A stretch of DNA of 64,000 bases from Paucilactobacillus vaccinostercus DSM 20634 (GTDB lineage Bacteria; Bacillota; Bacilli; Lactobacillales; Lactobacillaceae): assembly GCF_001436295.1 (NCBI RefSeq), contig NZ_AYYY01000007.1:1-64000 (forward strand), given 5' to 3'. The notes under the pieces were generated by a model. It saw only the letters and a program-made list of their open reading frames with translations, did no database searches and was not told where the DNA came from. Below are positions 26,971 through 35,902 of the stretch, one piece after another. Every line of letters begins with the position of its first letter. The stretch's first letter is position 1. The position numbers and the translations under genes are program-made.

Positions 26971-27703
26971 CTTCAGTCACCTTCCTCGTCTCGATATATA
27001 CTTGATAGTGCCCTTCATCCACCATTTTCTTTATCTGTTGATACTCAAAATCAGAAACTGGATCAAAGTGGATATAATCCCCAGCATGATAGTAAAATGG
27101 CTCATCTTGATCAGGCTGAAATAATCTTAATGGAGTTTGCCCAATAATTTGCCAGCCGCCTGGAGATTCAATCGGGTAAATTCCCGTCTGCTCCCCTGCA
27201 ATTCCGACAGCACCGGGTTCAATTTTCAATCTGGGTGTTGCTAATCTGGGCGTCGCAAGTTGTGGATCTAGTCCTCCCAGATAGACAAACCCGGGTAAAA
27301 AACCCAGCATGTAAATCAGATAGTTGGGTTGGCAATGACGTTTAACAACTTCTCTCGGTGTCAATTTGGCATGATTAGCAACATTCTTCAAATCAGGACC
27401 AAAATCTTTCCCATAACAAACTGGAATATGCACGATACGAATTGCCTGCGTTTGAAGCGTAGATGCTTTCAATGATGCCTGATGAATCACACGCTTCAAC
27501 TGTTCAAACGTCACCAGTATCGGATCATAAAATACCGTCAACGTTCGAAAAGCTGGAACAAACCCAGTAATTCCAGTCTGTTGCATAGACCGCAAATTTT
27601 CTTGAAGTTGCTGAATCGAACGATTAATTTGTGGGTCAACACGATTGCTAAACGTAACATTAATCGCACAGTCTCCAGCTGGATATAATTTATATTCGTC
27701 CAA
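26909..27703 (-). CDS. pxpB: 5-oxoprolinase subunit B (KipI/AHS1 family)
   Basis: 264 residues from a TTG with AGGTGA 6 bases upstream. Motifs GDCAINVTF near the N-terminus, PVCYG, LIYMLGFLPGFVYLGGLD, RLATPR (twice in tandem), GAVGIAGEQTGIYPIESPGGW. The tandem RLATPRLATPRL is a short duplication of part of the conserved segment. The Gly/Asp/Ser-rich C-terminus extends 62 bases into pxpC in another frame. First gene of the operon; partner of PxpC. Confidence 0.94.
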   Translation of the reverse strand: MDEYKLYPAGDCAINVTFSNRVDPQINRSIQQLQENLRSMQQTGITGFVPAFRTLTVFYDPILVTFEQLKRVIHQASLKASTLQTQAIRIVHIPVCYGKDFGPDLKNVANHAKLTPREVVKRHCQPNYLIYMLGFLPGFVYLGGLDPQLATPRLATPRLKIEPGAVGIAGEQTGIYPIESPGGWQIIGQTPLRLFQPDQDEPFYYHAGDYIHFDPVSDFEYQQIKKMVDEGHYQVYIETRKVTEDGDSSDTAGITDDGSGSGKN

Positions 27704-27776
27704 TTGTTATCACCTCATTTATCAACATTAAAAAAACATTAGAGAAAAGTTTAACATATTTTGATTAATAAAGCAG

Positions 27777-27800
27777 TTTACGATTCGATACAATCGTAAA
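27777..27800. promoter_or_regulatory. Inverted repeat upstream of pxpB (operator candidate)
   Basis: TTTACGAT, 8 bases, ATCGTAAA, about 75 bases before the pxpB start; a further ACGATTAC half-site follows at 27807. The rest of the 27704-27950 gap is AT-rich without genes. Confidence 0.5.
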
Positions 27801-27951
27801 AATGCAACGATTACATATCACTTTTATTTATAATCGAATGTTTAAAATAAAACTAATCACGGTAATTGCTTAACTATTTAAAGTAAAGACACCCTTTTAC
27901 TTTAGAAATAACTTAAATCATCAATTAATTATCTCTATAACTATAGTTAAT

Positions 27952-27980
27952 AAAAATGAGAGGGTTTTAACCTCTCATGA
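27952..27980 (-). terminator. Terminator of guaD-permease operon
   Basis: Minus strand ATGAGAGG / CCTCTCAT followed by TTTTTATT. Confidence 0.88.
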
Positions 27981-28010
27981 TATTGAATTGACCTATTTAA
28001 TTATCAGCTT

Positions 28011-29336
28011 TTAAACTAACGGGTGCCGTTTAGGCATTACCAAATTTAGAATAATTGCAGCAACTGCTGCCACTGCAATTGGGGAACCCAGTAAATATTG
28101 TACCATTTGGGGTGCCTCATTCATCACTTTTGATGGTAGTAAAACTAACGCAATCGTCAGAATAATTGGTAACCCAATCACGTAGAGGTCACTTTCGTTA
28201 GTTTTCAAGCGCCGAATCACATTTAACCCATTAAGCATAATGGTGACACAAATGATTGCAAATACCCCACCAATAACAGCAGCTGGAATCGCTGAAAGAA
28301 ACGCAGAGACCTTACTAAAGAAGCCGAGTAAGATAAACCATAGTCCTGCAGCAATGAAAACCCGTTTACTGGCGATTCCCGTAATTGAAATGACACCAGC
28401 GTTAGTAGAATAACCCGTAACAGGTGTTGTTCCAGACAGTGCCGCAACCAAACAACTAATTCCTTCACCAATAATCCCGCGGTTCCACTGCTTGTCAGTA
28501 ATCTTATGATCAATAACCGCGCCCATCGCAAACCAAGTTCCGGTCGTTTCTGTCGTTAAAATTGCATAGATAATAATGAAGGTAAGGGTTGCGGATAACG
28601 AAAAATGGACACCGTAATGAAAAATCGTACGGCTTGGTAGGCCAAACCAAGGGGCTGAGCTGACGGTCTGCCAGTCAAACCGGCCCATCAAAGCGGCAAC
28701 ACCAGAGCCAACCAACAACGCTAATATAATAGAACCCGTTTTGAAAACTCGTTGAAGCTGTGGAAAGCGAATACTAATTGCCACGGCCACCAGCAAGGTC
28801 AAAGCCGTAATTGAAGCTAACAAAATATTTTGATTAACATTGCCACTTGCTTCGAAAACATTGTCATTCAGGGCTGATGGAATTAATGATAATCCCACGC
28901 ATGTAATAATCGTACCACCAACAATTGCCGGTACGAGCGCGGAAATAATTTTCTGGAACATTCCGCTAAGCCCTAACACGATCAATAACAGTGCACCAAT
29001 AATGGAAGCTCCGATTAAAGTTCCCATCCCTTGATTAACACCCCCAGAAGCCAACACTATTCCAGCTGCCGCCCCCAATGGTACAAATGACGGTCCCTGA
29101 GAAACCGGCATCTTCATAAACAGCCATGTTTGAATAATCGTCCCAATTCCGGCCGCCAAGAAGGTGGATTGCAGCAAGCCCGATGTATCTGCCGCTCCCA
29201 TTGATAGCGCACCAGCCAAAATTACCGGTGGCACATAAACATCCATAGCCAATACATGCTGCAGGCCAAGCAAGCCAGCTTGACTGGTTTTGATTTTATC
29301 ATCTGGTCCAATTAAAATTCCGTTTTCAACTTCCAT
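28011..29336 (-). CDS. pbuX: NCS2 xanthine/uracil-family permease
   Basis: 441 residues with about 12 hydrophobic helices. NCS2 motifs: GLQHVLAMDVYVPPVILA in TM1, TTETTGTWFAMG with the Glu in TM8, and TPVTGYSTNAGVISITGIASKR in TM10. ATG 29336 chosen for AGGGAGAG upstream; the longer frame lacks one. Fourteen bases after guaD, so co-transcribed. Coupling with guanine deaminase points to xanthine or guanine as substrate, which sequence alone cannot separate. Confidence 0.88.
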   Translation of the reverse strand: MEVENGILIGPDDKIKTSQAGLLGLQHVLAMDVYVPPVILAGALSMGAADTSGLLQSTFLAAGIGTIIQTWLFMKMPVSQGPSFVPLGAAAGIVLASGGVNQGMGTLIGASIIGALLLIVLGLSGMFQKIISALVPAIVGGTIITCVGLSLIPSALNDNVFEASGNVNQNILLASITALTLLVAVAISIRFPQLQRVFKTGSIILALLVGSGVAALMGRFDWQTVSSAPWFGLPSRTIFHYGVHFSLSATLTFIIIYAILTTETTGTWFAMGAVIDHKITDKQWNRGIIGEGISCLVAALSGTTPVTGYSTNAGVISITGIASKRVFIAAGLWFILLGFFSKVSAFLSAIPAAVIGGVFAIICVTIMLNGLNVIRRLKTNESDLYVIGLPIILTIALVLLPSKVMNEAPQMVQYLLGSPIAVAAVAAIILNLVMPKRHPLV

Positions 29337-29349
29337 GTCAATTCTCTCC

Positions 29350-30687
29350 CTAATTTTGATATACCAAGGTTCCACCAATGAAAACTTGTTTAATATCACT
29401 ACGCTCTGTTTGGTAAATTAGCTGTTCAAAGATATCGTCAGCTTGCGTTTCGATTAAACTAGTCCGTTTATTGATGACCTGCATATCTGCTTTACAGCCG
29501 ACCTTGATCGCGCCAGCATTTAAATGTAGCGCTTTAGCACCGCCTAACGTTGCCAGATAAAACGCATTTTTAATTGAAATTCGTGAATCAGTAACCCCAC
29601 GATGATCCGCAACAATGGTCTGATCAACACCATCTTCCAGCATTTGGGAGGCCATTACCGCCTGCTGCATATTACGGTACAAACTTGGTGAATAACCGCC
29701 AGAAATATCGGTTCCCAAGCCCACTTTATTACCGTTTTTCAAGATTCGTTTTGTTGGTAACACCGCATTACCGAAAAAGGCGTTAGAGATTGGGCAATGG
29801 GCGATGGCCGTACCCCGAGCCTTAAACAAATCAACATCATCATGATCGAGCATTGTCGTATGAGCCATCACAGAGCGCTCCGTTAACAGGCCAAAATGGT
29901 CAAGGACTTGAGCATCCGTCATTTTGAAGCGCGCCATTGCGTATCCATGTTCCCAATCACTTTCGCTACAATGTGACTGGATCGGCAAATCATATTTATG
30001 CGCCAAACGCCCCAGTCCCGCCAATAAATCGTCGGTGCAGCTGGGAACAAATCTTGGGGTGATTACCGGAACCAAGGTTCCACCAACTTTAGATTGTAGC
30101 TCTTGGATCGCAAAAATAAATTCTTCAGTGTTCAGCAGAGCTTGTTTTGCGGACAAATCGCGATAGTATTCCGGTGTCTGATCTGGGTTATCCATCGCCA
30201 CTTTGCCAATATATCCTCGTAATCCGAGTTGTGCACACTGCTTGGCCAGTAATAAATTGGACTCATTAAAAATTGTGCCGAAAAACATGACGGTTGTCGT
30301 CCCATTAGCCAGCAGTTCCATAATAAGTTGTGAATAGACTCGTCTAGCAAAATTAACATCACTAAATTTTGCTTCCAGTGGAAATGTGTATGTATTTAGC
30401 CACTCATTCAGTGGTCGATCTAATGCGAGTCCTGCTTGTGCCCACTGTGGCGCATGAACGTGTAGGTCGATAAGCCCTGGTAAAATATATTGAGAATCGG
30501 AGAGCCGAGTTAATATATTTTGTGCCTCCGCCTGTCGTCGAACTTCTCCAAACTTTGGATCGTCATGATTAACGATTCGACTGATAATTCCCTCCGAATC
30601 AATGCAGATAAGTGCATCTTGATTAAAGTCAACCTGATCACAATCTCGTGCCGTAAAGTAAGAACCTTCGATTACCTGTGAGATCAT
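29350..30687 (-). CDS. guaD: Guanine deaminase (amidohydrolase)
   Basis: 445 residues; hydrolyses guanine to xanthine and ammonia. Zinc amidohydrolase motifs: LPGLIDLHVHAPQW, the substrate loop ALDRPLNEWLNTYTFP, QSHCSESDWEH, MAHTTML and GLGTDISGGYSPS. GGAGAGG is upstream of the ATG. First gene of a two-gene purine salvage operon behind PurBox-like repeats. Confidence 0.95.
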   Translation of the reverse strand: MISQVIEGSYFTARDCDQVDFNQDALICIDSEGIISRIVNHDDPKFGEVRRQAEAQNILTRLSDSQYILPGLIDLHVHAPQWAQAGLALDRPLNEWLNTYTFPLEAKFSDVNFARRVYSQLIMELLANGTTTVMFFGTIFNESNLLLAKQCAQLGLRGYIGKVAMDNPDQTPEYYRDLSAKQALLNTEEFIFAIQELQSKVGGTLVPVITPRFVPSCTDDLLAGLGRLAHKYDLPIQSHCSESDWEHGYAMARFKMTDAQVLDHFGLLTERSVMAHTTMLDHDDVDLFKARGTAIAHCPISNAFFGNAVLPTKRILKNGNKVGLGTDISGGYSPSLYRNMQQAVMASQMLEDGVDQTIVADHRGVTDSRISIKNAFYLATLGGAKALHLNAGAIKVGCKADMQVINKRTSLIETQADDIFEQLIYQTERSDIKQVFIGGTLVYQN

Positions 30688-30707
30688 TATAGTGAATTCC
30701 TCTCCAT

Positions 30708-30781
30708 CACGAACAAATTTTTAAAGCATCACTAGTATAACACGAACTTTATTTGAAGTTAACCATAAATTTGTTCGTATT
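30708..30781 (-). promoter_or_regulatory. guaD promoter with three PurBox-like sites
   Basis: CACGAACAAA (30709-30718) and CACGAACTTT (30741-30750) on the plus strand and TACGAACAAA on the minus (30780-30771) resemble the PurR box core CCGAAC with flanking A/T. A -10 TATACT lies at 30739-30734, so one site overlaps the promoter. Suggests PurR control; each box deviates by at least one core base. Confidence 0.55.
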
Positions 30782-30790
30782 TAAAATAAG

Positions 30791-30818
30791 CAAAAAAAGA
30801 AAGGACGTTAGTCCCTTC
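30791..30818 (-). terminator. Terminator of the kdu/kdg/eda operon
   Basis: Minus strand GAAGGGAC TAAC GTCCTTTC then T7. Confidence 0.88.
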
Positions 30819-30819
30819 C

Positions 30820-31473
30820 CTACTGCTCAGAATTTAATTTAATTGTTCGGTATTTCGCAATATAATCATGTGCTCGCTCAGTCACTCGAGCATAGTCACC
30901 GACGTCGGCAGGTGCTGTGATTCCACGACCCGCACCAACTACTGACGCACCAGATTGAAACCACTGACCCATGTTTTTAAGATCAACACCTCCGGAAGGC
31001 ATCACGTTTAAATAAGGAAATGGTCCATGGTAGGCTGCAATTGTTGCCGGTCCCGCAAGTTCACCCGGAAATAGTTTAACCATTTCCGAACCATATTTCA
31101 GTGCCGTTTGTGCTTCAGTAATCGTATACGTCCCAGGAACGTATGGGACTTGATAAAGATTACACATCAACGCAACTTCCTTGTCAAAAGCCGGACTCAC
31201 AATAAAGTTTGCCCCCGCAATAATTGCTAATCGCGCCGATGTTGCATCCAATACCGTTCCCGCACCTATCAACACGTTGGTTCCAGCATATTTATCGACC
31301 AACTGTGCAATTACCGCGTCAGCACGTGGCACGCTGTAGGTCAGCTCAATGCCAGTAACATCGCCAGCGATAACTGCATCTGCGATCTTAATTGCTTCCG
31401 GATCATTATCAGCACGAATGACGCAAATGACACCTGTATCAATCATTCGTTGTAGCAATTTAGCTCTTTTCAT
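30820..31473 (-). CDS. eda: KDPG/KHG aldolase
   Basis: 217 residues. Class I aldolase that splits 2-keto-3-deoxy-6-phosphogluconate into pyruvate and glyceraldehyde-3-phosphate. Visible: GVICVIRADN, the catalytic Glu in GIELTYSVP, LIGAGTVLD, the Schiff-base Lys in EMVKLFPGE and MPSGGVDLKNM. Starts within the stop of kdgK (ATGA overlap of 4 bases). Last gene of the operon. Confidence 0.95.
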   Translation of the reverse strand: MKRAKLLQRMIDTGVICVIRADNDPEAIKIADAVIAGDVTGIELTYSVPRADAVIAQLVDKYAGTNVLIGAGTVLDATSARLAIIAGANFIVSPAFDKEVALMCNLYQVPYVPGTYTITEAQTALKYGSEMVKLFPGELAGPATIAAYHGPFPYLNVMPSGGVDLKNMGQWFQSGASVVGAGRGITAPADVGDYARVTERAHDYIAKYRTIKLNSEQ

Positions 31474-32444
31474 AGTTTGGCGATCCTCCCACCGACATGC
31501 TGTCGGTAAAAATTTTCCAACTGTTCTTTTGTGGGATAGCCATCATTGTCACCATGGCTCATGACCGCCATCGCCCCAATAGCACATCCCCGTTTCGCAG
31601 CATCGATCATCGACATATTCTCTAATAGTGCTGTAATCACGCCTGTTGCAAACCCATCCCCAGCACCAACTGTGTCTACAACTGATTCAATCGGGTAGCC
31701 ACTCACTTTGATTCCGGCACCATTTCGATCAACGACAACCGCACCACTGGGTCCCATCTTAATGATTACGGTTGTGGTTACGACACTTTGATTGAAATAA
31801 AATTGAGCAATTTCGGCTGGGTCCGTTAATCCAGTTAAAATTTTAGCTTCATTTAGTCCTGGGATAACAATTTGTGCCTGACTGGCCAAGTTATTGGTCA
31901 CCTGAATCATATCTTCAGTACTTTGCCACAGTGTGGGCCGCAAGTTAGGATCAAAGATCACTGGAATTTGATGTTCATTCAGTTGCTGATTTAATCGCTT
32001 GTAGACGGCTAAATCATGTTCGGACAACGCCGCAAAGATCCCAGATAAGTGGGCCAATCGCAGGTCATTGAAATTAATGTTGTCCAGTACCGACGACGAA
32101 AAATGGGCCGCAGCTGAATCACGACGAAAATAGGCAATTTCCGGATCACCGTGACTAACTAATTGTTTTAAATAAAATCCCGTCCAGTGATCGGGATCCG
32201 TCAATAAATAGGTCGTAGCGATTCCGTTATCTTTAATTTCTCGACTAAGATATTTACCGAATGGGTCATCCCCCACCGCAGATACGTACTCAACACGGTG
32301 TGCCAATCGTGCAACCCCAATCGCGACATTCAGTTCTGCACCTGCCGAATATTTTGAAAAATGTGTTGCTTGATCAAGCGTTACATCCTCTTCATCTGAC
32401 GCAAAGAGGACCATTGGCTCCCCAATCGTTAATAATTCAGTCAC
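31470..32444 (-). CDS. kdgK: 2-keto-3-deoxygluconate kinase (PfkB family)
   Basis: 324 residues. Ribokinase-fold sugar kinase: GEPMVLF at the N-terminus, SAGAELNVAIGVARL substrate loop, GDDPFGKYL, DPNLRPTLW and the anion-hole/catalytic DTVGAGDGFATGV. Phosphorylates KDG to KDPG for Eda. Linked to kduD and eda. Confidence 0.93.
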   Translation of the reverse strand: MTELLTIGEPMVLFASDEEDVTLDQATHFSKYSAGAELNVAIGVARLAHRVEYVSAVGDDPFGKYLSREIKDNGIATTYLLTDPDHWTGFYLKQLVSHGDPEIAYFRRDSAAAHFSSSVLDNINFNDLRLAHLSGIFAALSEHDLAVYKRLNQQLNEHQIPVIFDPNLRPTLWQSTEDMIQVTNNLASQAQIVIPGLNEAKILTGLTDPAEIAQFYFNQSVVTTTVIIKMGPSGAVVVDRNGAGIKVSGYPIESVVDTVGAGDGFATGVITALLENMSMIDAAKRGCAIGAMAVMSHGDNDGYPTKEQLENFYRQHVGGRIAKL

Positions 32445-32485
32445 GTCTTTCCCTCGCTTTAGTCTATAAAGTCTCTGATATGATC

Positions 32486-33301
32486 TTACCTTACTAGATA
32501 GCCACCATCAACTGGAATTACCGCACCATTAATGTAGTTAGACGCATTACTTGCCAGATAAACGGCAATGCCCATCAGTTCGTATGGTTCACCCCAGTGT
32601 CCAGCGGCAATCCGGCCAAGAATTTCATTATTTCTAGACTCATCAGCCCGAATTGGCGCCGTATTCGCCGTCTTAATATATCCAGGTGCAATTGCATTAA
32701 CCTGCACATTGTAGGCTGCCATTTCGCTGGCAAACGCCTTCGTCAATCCCGCAACACCGTGCTTGGCTGCGGTATAGGATGGAATAAACTTACCACCCTG
32801 GAAAGAAAGCATTGAACCAATGTTGATAATCTTACCAGACTTTTGTTTTGCAAAGACTTTGGATGCCGCCAAAGACAACCGGTAAACCGCCGACAAGTTA
32901 ATTGCAATGACACGATCCCAGTCTTCATCCTTAGACTCCAGAATTGGATTTCGCTTAATCATTCCGGCATTGTTGACCAAAATGTCGAGATGACCAAATA
33001 GTTCTAGTGCTTTTGCAACAACCTTGGGGGCAATGCCATCTTCCGTTAAATCAGCTTGATAAAATTCAACTCGCTGCCCTTTTTCTTCAATCAACTTTCT
33101 GGTTTCATCACGACCCTGTGTTCCGTGATTAACCACTAAAATATCGGCCCCAGCTTCGGCCAGCGCGACAGCATAGCCTTGTCCAAGTCCAGTATTACCA
33201 CCAGTCACGATCGCAACCTTACCCTTTAAACTGAACCAGTCCATTTTAAACTGTTGAAGTGCCTCTGAATTATGATTAATTTCTTCTTGTGATTGTGCCA
33301 T
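32486..33301 (-). CDS. kduD: 2-deoxy-D-gluconate 3-dehydrogenase (KduD-type SDR)
   Basis: 271 residues, short-chain dehydrogenase. NAD motif TGGNTGLGQGYA, NNAG, catalytic Ser-Tyr-Lys in GSMLSFQGGKFIPSYTAAKHG. Reduces 5-keto-4-deoxyuronate-derived 2,5-diketo-3-deoxygluconate to KDG. ATG 33301 is preferred to TTG 33310 because GGGAG touches the latter. The first 20 or so residues precede the Rossmann fold, a common extension in this subgroup. Confidence 0.93.
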   Translation of the reverse strand: MAQSQEEINHNSEALQQFKMDWFSLKGKVAIVTGGNTGLGQGYAVALAEAGADILVVNHGTQGRDETRKLIEEKGQRVEFYQADLTEDGIAPKVVAKALELFGHLDILVNNAGMIKRNPILESKDEDWDRVIAINLSAVYRLSLAASKVFAKQKSGKIINIGSMLSFQGGKFIPSYTAAKHGVAGLTKAFASEMAAYNVQVNAIAPGYIKTANTAPIRADESRNNEILGRIAAGHWGEPYELMGIAVYLASNASNYINGAVIPVDGGYLVR

Positions 33302-33327
33302 TTTCTTCAACTCCCATCACCCTTAGT

Positions 33328-34173
33328 CTAGCGAAGATCATGCATATCCACGGCATCCATATCATCGTATGTTTGATTTTCGCCGCACATTGCCCAAATA
33401 AACGCATAGTTAGTCGTACCAACCCCGCAATGAATGGAATAGCTTGGATTAACGACAGCTTGTTCCGGTTCCAACCAAATATGCTTCGTATTTTCTGGGG
33501 TTCCCATAAAGTGCGAGACCCGAGTATCGGCTGAACCAAACTCAAGGTATAAGTATGTTTCCATCCGTCGTGCATGAGTATGTGCTGGCATCGTATTCCA
33601 TGAATTACCAGGTTCCAACACAGTATATCCCATCTGAAGTTGACAAGTATCCATGATCGAAGCATCAATATATTTATGAATCGTCCGCTTATTCATATGT
33701 TCTTGATCCCCCATCGGCATCGCAATTGAATCCTTATAAGCTAATTTCTTGGTCGGATACGTTTTATGTGCCGGTGTGGATACAACGTAAAATTTGGCTG
33801 GATGTACTTGATCGACCGATTCAAAACAGACGTGCTTCGTCCCCATTCCAACGTAATAGCCATCATGCGGTTCAATTGTCTGGCGATCCCCATCAATGGT
33901 GACAATTCCTTGACCGCCAACATTAATGAAACCTAATTCACGACGTTGCAGGAAATAATCAACACCCAAGTCTTTATCTAAAATAATCTCCAACGGTTGG
34001 GTAACCGGCGTGACACCACCAAAAATCATCCGATCATTATAGGTATAGGTCAACAGAATATCGCCGGGATTGAAAATTTTTTCCATCAAAAATTCTTGCC
34101 TCATTTGATCCGTATTGTAATGATCAATATCCTCAGGACTATGTGCATACTTCGTAACCATGCTAAATGACAT
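33328..34173 (-). CDS. kduI: 5-keto-4-deoxyuronate isomerase
   Basis: 281 residues, bicupin isomerase. Zinc-site region MPAHTHARRMETYLYLEF near residues 190-210 and a His in SIHCGVGTTNYAF. Converts 4-deoxy-5-ketouronate to 2,5-diketo-3-deoxygluconate. ATG 34173 has GGAGG 9 bases upstream. First gene of the operon kduI-kduD-kdgK-eda. No lyase or unsaturated glucuronyl hydrolase accompanies it here. Confidence 0.94.
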   Translation of the reverse strand: MSFSMVTKYAHSPEDIDHYNTDQMRQEFLMEKIFNPGDILLTYTYNDRMIFGGVTPVTQPLEIILDKDLGVDYFLQRRELGFINVGGQGIVTIDGDRQTIEPHDGYYVGMGTKHVCFESVDQVHPAKFYVVSTPAHKTYPTKKLAYKDSIAMPMGDQEHMNKRTIHKYIDASIMDTCQLQMGYTVLEPGNSWNTMPAHTHARRMETYLYLEFGSADTRVSHFMGTPENTKHIWLEPEQAVVNPSYSIHCGVGTTNYAFIWAMCGENQTYDDMDAVDMHDLR

Positions 34174-34227
34174 TATTAATTCCTCCATTTTCTTATATGG
34201 AAATTCAAATTTCTTTTTTACGGTTAT

Positions 34228-34256
34228 AGAATAGAACGCTTACATCAAAAATGCAA
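34228..34256 (-). promoter_or_regulatory. kduI promoter with cre site
   Basis: Minus strand TTGCAT, 17-base spacer, TATTCT. The cre-like TGTAAGCGTTCTAT (34244-34231) overlaps spacer and -10, so CcpA repression is likely. Confidence 0.65.
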
Positions 34257-34274
34257 CTCTTTTAAAATACTTAG

Positions 34275-35039
34275 TTACTTGTTTTTGCTTAGTCGTCCTT
34301 CAATTCGTTGTTTGGCTTTCATTAATTCTTGAATGATTAAGTTGCGATACTGCGGCGTAACTCGAAATTTGGGGACACTAATACTCATTGCCCCCAGTAG
34401 TTGATCATTTTCACATAAGGTAGTCGCAACACAAAAACAATCTTTCTCCTGTTCTTCATCGTCAATTGCGTATCCAATCAACTGTGCTTGATGAACAGAG
34501 CGCCGCAACTGCATTTCATCCGTAATTGTAAAGTCAGTAAACGGTACTAATTTCGTTACACTTAAATAATGCGCCAACGCCGTCTCGTCGAAGGTCGCAA
34601 GCATCGCCTTTCCCATCCCCGAGCTATATAATTCTCTGGCAATCCCAACTTTGGATGTCATAAAAATATTTTGATGCTGCGGTTCCATTTTTCGAACATA
34701 AACCGCCTTATTGTTCTCCAAAACTGATAGATGAATTGTCTCGTCAATCTTGGCCTGTAACCGATCGAGATCAAGATGTGTCAGTTCAATCAAGTCCGTT
34801 GCCCCAGTCTGAACTTGTCCAAATTGAATTAATTTTGCGCCGAGGTGAAATCGTTTATTCGTATCGCTTTTAGTCACATAATGCATGTGGCTTAATGTCG
34901 TTAAAATTTTAGAAACTGTTGAGGCTGAAATACCTGTGCTAGTCGCGATTTGTTGCAGCGATTTACTTTTGCCATCACTCAAAACATCCAATATTTTATC
35001 TGCTTTTAGAAGAACCGTGCCATACAGTTTATTGCCCAA
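34275..35039 (-). CDS. IclR-family regulator (KdgR-like)
   Basis: 254 residues from a TTG with GGGGG upstream. Winged HTH (LQQIATSTGISASTVSKILTTL, about 27-48) and an IclR effector domain with KVGIARELYSSGMGKAMLA and EEQEKDCFCVATTL. The divergent-free position right upstream of kduI on the same strand, and the usual link of IclR members to KDG genes, suggest it controls the operon with a ketodeoxy-sugar acid as effector. Confidence 0.88.
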   Translation of the reverse strand: MGNKLYGTVLLKADKILDVLSDGKSKSLQQIATSTGISASTVSKILTTLSHMHYVTKSDTNKRFHLGAKLIQFGQVQTGATDLIELTHLDLDRLQAKIDETIHLSVLENNKAVYVRKMEPQHQNIFMTSKVGIARELYSSGMGKAMLATFDETALAHYLSVTKLVPFTDFTITDEMQLRRSVHQAQLIGYAIDDEEQEKDCFCVATTLCENDQLLGAMSISVPKFRVTPQYRNLIIQELMKAKQRIEGRLSKNK

Positions 35040-35080
35040 ATTTTAACCCCCTTCATCGACTTCTTTAACACTTATTATAA

Positions 35081-35108
35081 ATTCTACACTGTTTTAAACC
35101 GTTTTCAA
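35081..35108 (-). promoter_or_regulatory. Promoter of the IclR regulator
   Basis: Minus strand TTGAAA, 16-base spacer, TAGAAT. A GTTTTAAAC palindrome (35091-35099) sits in the spacer and could be an operator. ATTAGTAAAG is repeated directly at 35113 and 35131 between this promoter and the alarmone synthetase gene. Confidence 0.55.
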
Positions 35109-35201
35109 CTTTATTAGTAAAGCGTTAACAATTAGTAAAGAAACCATACTTACATATTCAAATAGGGTATGATAGAAGTAACATTAACGACGGAGGAAAT
35201 T

Positions 35202-35885
35202 ATGATACTAGAACGAGACAACTTCTTCAACTTGAAAAAATCGTCATCTGAAATTCGACAAATTTTGGATGATCATGATTTTAAAGACTTTGAAGATTTT
35301 ATTAGCTACTACCACCTATGCACAGAGGGTGCGAACGAAATTGGCACAAAATTGGAAAATTTAGACAGTGAATTCCAGTTTAAATATGATCACAATCCAA
35401 TCCACCACATGGAAGAACGCATCAAAGAAGTGCCGAGTCTTTTTGAAAAAATCAAGCGCAAAGGGTATGACCTAAGCGCTCAGAGTGTTCAAGATAATAT
35501 TTATGATATTGCTGGTATCCGTGTAATTACTAACTATCTTGATGATGTTTATTCTGTTGAAAAAATGCTGCTTCAGCAAAGCGACGTCGAGTTGATTCGC
35601 CGCCGAGATTATATCAAGGACCCTAAAGCAAGTGGCTATCGCAGTCTGCACATTGTCGTTTCCGTTCCCGTATTTGAAACTCATGGCGTTCAAAATACAC
35701 CTGTTGAGGTGCAAATCAGAACCGTTGGCATGGATATGTGGGCAAGTCTTGAACATAAACTACGTTATAAAACAAAAGCCAACCCGACCCTCGTCGATAA
35801 ATATGGCGAACAGCTACGGTCCTATTCCGAAGAATTAAACCAAATTGAGCAAAATATGCAGGGAATTTTTCATCATCTGTCCTAA
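35202..35885 (+). CDS. Small alarmone synthetase (RelA/SpoT synthetase domain only)
   Basis: 227 residues from ATG 35202 (GGAGG 6 bases upstream). Contains only the (p)ppGpp synthetase fold: DIAGIRVITNYLDDV, RRRDYIKDPKASGYRSLHIVV and VEVQIRTVGMDMWASLEHKLRYK. No HD hydrolase or TGS domain. Makes (p)ppGpp from GTP/GDP and ATP. It stands alone rather than in the relQ-ppnK arrangement, so RelP or RelQ class is left open. Confidence 0.92.
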   Translation: MILERDNFFNLKKSSSEIRQILDDHDFKDFEDFISYYHLCTEGANEIGTKLENLDSEFQFKYDHNPIHHMEERIKEVPSLFEKIKRKGYDLSAQSVQDNIYDIAGIRVITNYLDDVYSVEKMLLQQSDVELIRRRDYIKDPKASGYRSLHIVVSVPVFETHGVQNTPVEVQIRTVGMDMWASLEHKLRYKTKANPTLVDKYGEQLRSYSEELNQIEQNMQGIFHHLS

Positions 35886-35902
35886 TTAACATGCCCCACA
35901 CC

